DNA from: JACPLA01 sp035291905
GTDB lineage: Bacteria > Bacteroidota > Ignavibacteria > UBA10030
Assembly (NCBI GenBank): GCA_035291905.1
Contig: DATDRF010000151.1
Span: 1 to 24,702 of the forward strand
Reading direction: 5' to 3'
DNA length: 24,702 bases
Shown here piece after piece: positions 22,891 to 24,702 of the stretch. The position numbers were made by a program, and so were the translations under genes. The notes under the pieces were generated by a model. The model worked only from the letters and a program-made list of their open reading frames with translations, searched no databases and was not told the origin of the DNA. Within the stretch, counting starts at the first letter, position 1, and the number at the start of each line of letters is the position of its first letter.

Positions 22891-24285
22891 CTATGGCCGT
22901 TTCTTCTTTCCTCCGCTCCAATATCCGGGCAATTCCGAATAAAAGTGCGCCGATGTTCTGATGCCTCCGAAGAAATTGTCGAGATTGATGAATTCGTCGG
23001 GGGCATGGGCATTCTCGTCCGGCAGACCGAAACCAAGGAGCACGGTGTCCAGGCCGAGTATCTTCTTGAACTGAACCACGATCGGAATCGAGCCTCCCTC
23101 CATTTGATAGAGGGGTTTTTTCCCAAATCCTTTCTCGAGCGCTGCAACGGCCGCCCGAACTCCCGGGCTGTCGATGGGCGTGATCGCCGGCTCACCGCCG
23201 TGCAACGTCCTCACTTCCACCTTCACAGTCTTGGGAGCGATCTTTTTCATGTGTTTCTCAAACAACCGGGCGATACTCACCGAATCCTGGTCCGGGACGA
23301 TCCGCATCGAAATCTTCGCGGACGCCTTTGACGGAAGAACGGTCTTGGCGCCTTCCCCGGTATATCCTCCCCAGATCCCGTTGCATTCGAGCGTCGGCCG
23401 GGCCCACAACCTCTCGAGAGAAGTAAAACCCTTCTCACCATAGAGTTGACCGACTCCCAGGTCTTTCGCGTATTTCTTGTCGTTCCAAGGAAGTTTCTTG
23501 AATGAGCTGCGTTCCGGCTTTGTGAGAGGACGGACATCCTTGTAGAATCCCGGAATTGTGATCTTGCCGTTCCTGTCATGAAGCGATGCAATCATTTCGC
23601 TCAACGCCTGGATCGGATTGTGAACCGAGCCCCCGAACGATCCCGAATGAAGATCGCGGTTCGGGCCGGTCACCTCGACCTCCATGTACGAAAGTCCGCG
23701 TAACCCATAGCACACGGAAGGGACGCCCTTTGCATACATGGAAGAGTCCGATATAAGAACCAGGTCGGCTTTCAAGAGATCTTTGTGTCCTTTCACAAAA
23801 TCATCGAGGTTTGGGCTTCCGACCTCTTCTTCCCCCTCGATGATCATCTTCAAATTCACAGGGAGAGAGCCGCCATTCTTCATGTATGCTTCAATTGCCT
23901 TGAGATGGATAAAAACCTGGCCTTTGTCGTCGGCTGTGCCGCGAGCATAGAGATTATCCCCGCGGATTGTTGCCTCAAACGGAGGGGACGTCCAAAGATT
24001 CAGGGGGTCAACGGGTTGGACGTCGTAATGACCATAGAGCAACACGGTAGGCTTACCGGGAGCTCCCATCCATTCGCTGTAGACAACCGGATGGCCTTTC
24101 GTTTCGAAGACCTGAATGTTTTGCATTCCGACGGTGCGCATATGATCAGAGACCCACTGCGCACATCGCCGCATGTCGGGATCATGATTCTTCTGCGAGC
24201 TCACGCTTGGGATTGCGATGAAATCCTTGAGCTCGGACAGGTACCGATCCTTGTTTGAATTAACAAATGAGATGATGTCTTGCAT
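22891..24285 (-). CDS. M20 family metallopeptidase (dipeptidase/carboxypeptidase type)
   Basis: A 464-residue di-zinc exopeptidase, cytosolic by the lack of a signal peptide. Metal and catalytic positions: His86 and Asp88 in 'YGHYDVQP', Asp119 in 'ARGTADDKGQ', the acidic cluster E152-E154 in 'EGEEEVGSPN', Asp180 in 'LISDSS' and His427 in 'DENAHAPDE'. The dimerisation/lid domain lies at ~205-370, starting with 'RDLHSGSFGG'. It is closest to the M20 dipeptidase group that includes carnosinase-like and CPG2-like enzymes; the exact substrate cannot be read from the sequence. The C-terminus is basic ('GGKKKRP'). AAGGAAT lies upstream of the ATG. It is a single-gene unit with its own promoter and terminator. 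Confidence 0.93.
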   Translation of the reverse strand: MQDIISFVNSNKDRYLSELKDFIAIPSVSSQKNHDPDMRRCAQWVSDHMRTVGMQNIQVFETKGHPVVYSEWMGAPGKPTVLLYGHYDVQPVDPLNLWTSPPFEATIRGDNLYARGTADDKGQVFIHLKAIEAYMKNGGSLPVNLKMIIEGEEEVGSPNLDDFVKGHKDLLKADLVLISDSSMYAKGVPSVCYGLRGLSYMEVEVTGPNRDLHSGSFGGSVHNPIQALSEMIASLHDRNGKITIPGFYKDVRPLTKPERSSFKKLPWNDKKYAKDLGVGQLYGEKGFTSLERLWARPTLECNGIWGGYTGEGAKTVLPSKASAKISMRIVPDQDSVSIARLFEKHMKKIAPKTVKVEVRTLHGGEPAITPIDSPGVRAAVAALEKGFGKKPLYQMEGGSIPIVVQFKKILGLDTVLLGFGLPDENAHAPDEFINLDNFFGGIRTSAHFYSELPGYWSGGKKKRP

Positions 24286-24326
24286 GACGGGATTCCTTTG
24301 TCAAATGGAGGAGTAACTAACGAAAA

Positions 24327-24355
24327 AATATAACGAGCCAATTGCCGAAAGGCAA
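24327..24355 (-). promoter_or_regulatory. Probable promoter of the M20 peptidase gene
   Basis: Minus strand: TTGCCT (24350-24355), a 17-base spacer and TATATT (24327-24332), followed by a T-run like that of the nuo promoter. The -35 box is part of a small hairpin (TTGCC-GAAA-GGCAA, plus strand 24342-24355). The inserted element at 24371 lies 16 bases upstream of the -35 box. Confidence 0.6.
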
Positions 24356-24370
24356 CCGCCGCGGCACTTA

Positions 24371-24599
24371 GGTAGTGTCTCAATTTCGATTATAGACTAC
24401 AACGCAGAGTCGCCCCGCCTTCGGCGGGATAAACTCCGGACGCAGACCTGCCTGCCGAAGTGATTCATTCACCATTTCAACATAGCGGAATGCTCGGCAC
24501 GCAGGCAGGGGTTCGCAGAGGAAACCAGAAATTCAGAGTTTCCTCTGCGTTTCTTTGCGACCTCTGCGTTAAGAACTACATCCAAATTGAGACACTACC
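24371..24599. mobile_element. MITE-like non-coding element with inverted ends and target duplication
   Basis: GGTAGTGTCTCAATTT at 24371-24386 is exactly inverted at 24584-24599. With a few mismatches the symmetry continues inwards to CGCAGAG near 24403-24409. The flanks are GGCACTTA (24363-24370) and GGCACCTA (24600-24607), an 8-base target duplication with one difference. The 229 bases hold no gene but several hairpins: CCCGCC/GGCGGG (24414-24428), CCTGCCTGC (24447-24455) with its inverse at 24501-24509, and GCAGAGGAAAC (24515-24525) with its inverse at 24538-24548. Units CTCTGCG, CTTTGCG and CTCTGCG lie at 24543, 24553 and 24562. The parent transposon is not in the window. An 8-base duplication is compatible with IS1595 or IS256-like transposases, but this is unproven. 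Confidence 0.8.
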
Positions 24600-24702
24600 G
24601 GCACCTAAAACGACTTGTAATTGAGGCTCCTTGCAGGCATATTACAGGACAATTCTCCAGAGAATGCATGCCGAACGTCGCCGTTGTCTTATTTCAGCTG
24701 GG
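24600..24702. other. Right edge, no recognisable feature
   Basis: After the 8-base target repeat (24600-24607) I see no gene start, RNA gene or clear repeat. CTGGAGAATTGTCC and its surroundings show minor symmetry only. Together with 24286-24599 this makes 417 bases without a gene at the right end. Confidence 0.5.

Overview
The window reads as chromosomal DNA of a free-living, respiring bacterium, most likely from the Bacteroidota/Chlorobiota/Ignavibacteriota assemblage. The grounds are an eleven-gene complex I operon without nuoEFG (a form known from green sulfur bacteria and relatives), a cluster of small heat-shock proteins with DnaK and ClpB, and protein sequences typical of that group. 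Promoters with TTGACA/TATATT-like boxes and 17-base spacers argue against the class Bacteroidia, whose promoters differ. This placement is an inference from protein style; no rRNA marker is present. GC content looks like the low to mid fifties. Almost everything is on the minus strand; only birA-coaX is on the plus strand.

Layout. 1-582: start of an RsmB-type rRNA methyltransferase running off the left edge. 583-7014: a protein-quality-control block on the minus strand. In transcription order it holds three different Hsp20 genes, a hairpin terminator or attenuator, dnaK, a strong terminator and clpB. A sigma-54-like promoter lies ahead of the first Hsp20 gene, and a large palindromic repeat follows clpB. 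7334-8910: birA and coaX (biotin-protein ligase and type III pantothenate kinase), reading rightward. 8907-9656: a receiver-domain protein with a helical tail, meeting coaX tail to tail and lying just downstream of the nuo operon. 9720-20195: nuoABCDHIJKLMN, tightly packed, with a clear sigma-70 promoter at 20255-20283. 20371-21284: a CBS-domain protein and a 7Fe ferredoxin as a two-gene unit with its own strong promoter and terminator. 21336-22765: a cyclic-nucleotide-binding/DUF1003 membrane protein overlapping a PduO-type corrinoid adenosyltransferase. 22891-24285: an M20 metallopeptidase. 24371-24599: a 229-base MITE-like element with 16-base inverted ends and a near-perfect 8-base target duplication.

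How the genes work together. Small Hsps hold unfolded clients, and DnaK and ClpB recover them, so 5611-6937, dnaK and clpB form a disaggregation module; no dnaJ or grpE is here. The complex I lacks the NADH-oxidising subunits and the 7Fe ferredoxin is encoded directly upstream, so ferredoxin is a plausible electron donor, although NuoEFG could be encoded elsewhere. BirA charges carboxylase carriers and CoaX starts CoA synthesis, a common pairing.

Points most worth a second look: the sigma-54-type promoter with upstream inverted repeats ahead of the Hsp20 genes; intergenic repeats built from CTCTGCG-like heptamers spaced about one helical turn apart (three loci); the MITE carrying one of those repeats; a duplicated C-terminal segment in NuoL; the cNMP-DUF1003 fusion; and complex I beside a 7Fe ferredoxin. 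I found no CRISPR array, tRNA, rRNA, phage gene, toxin-antitoxin pair or recognisable defence system.
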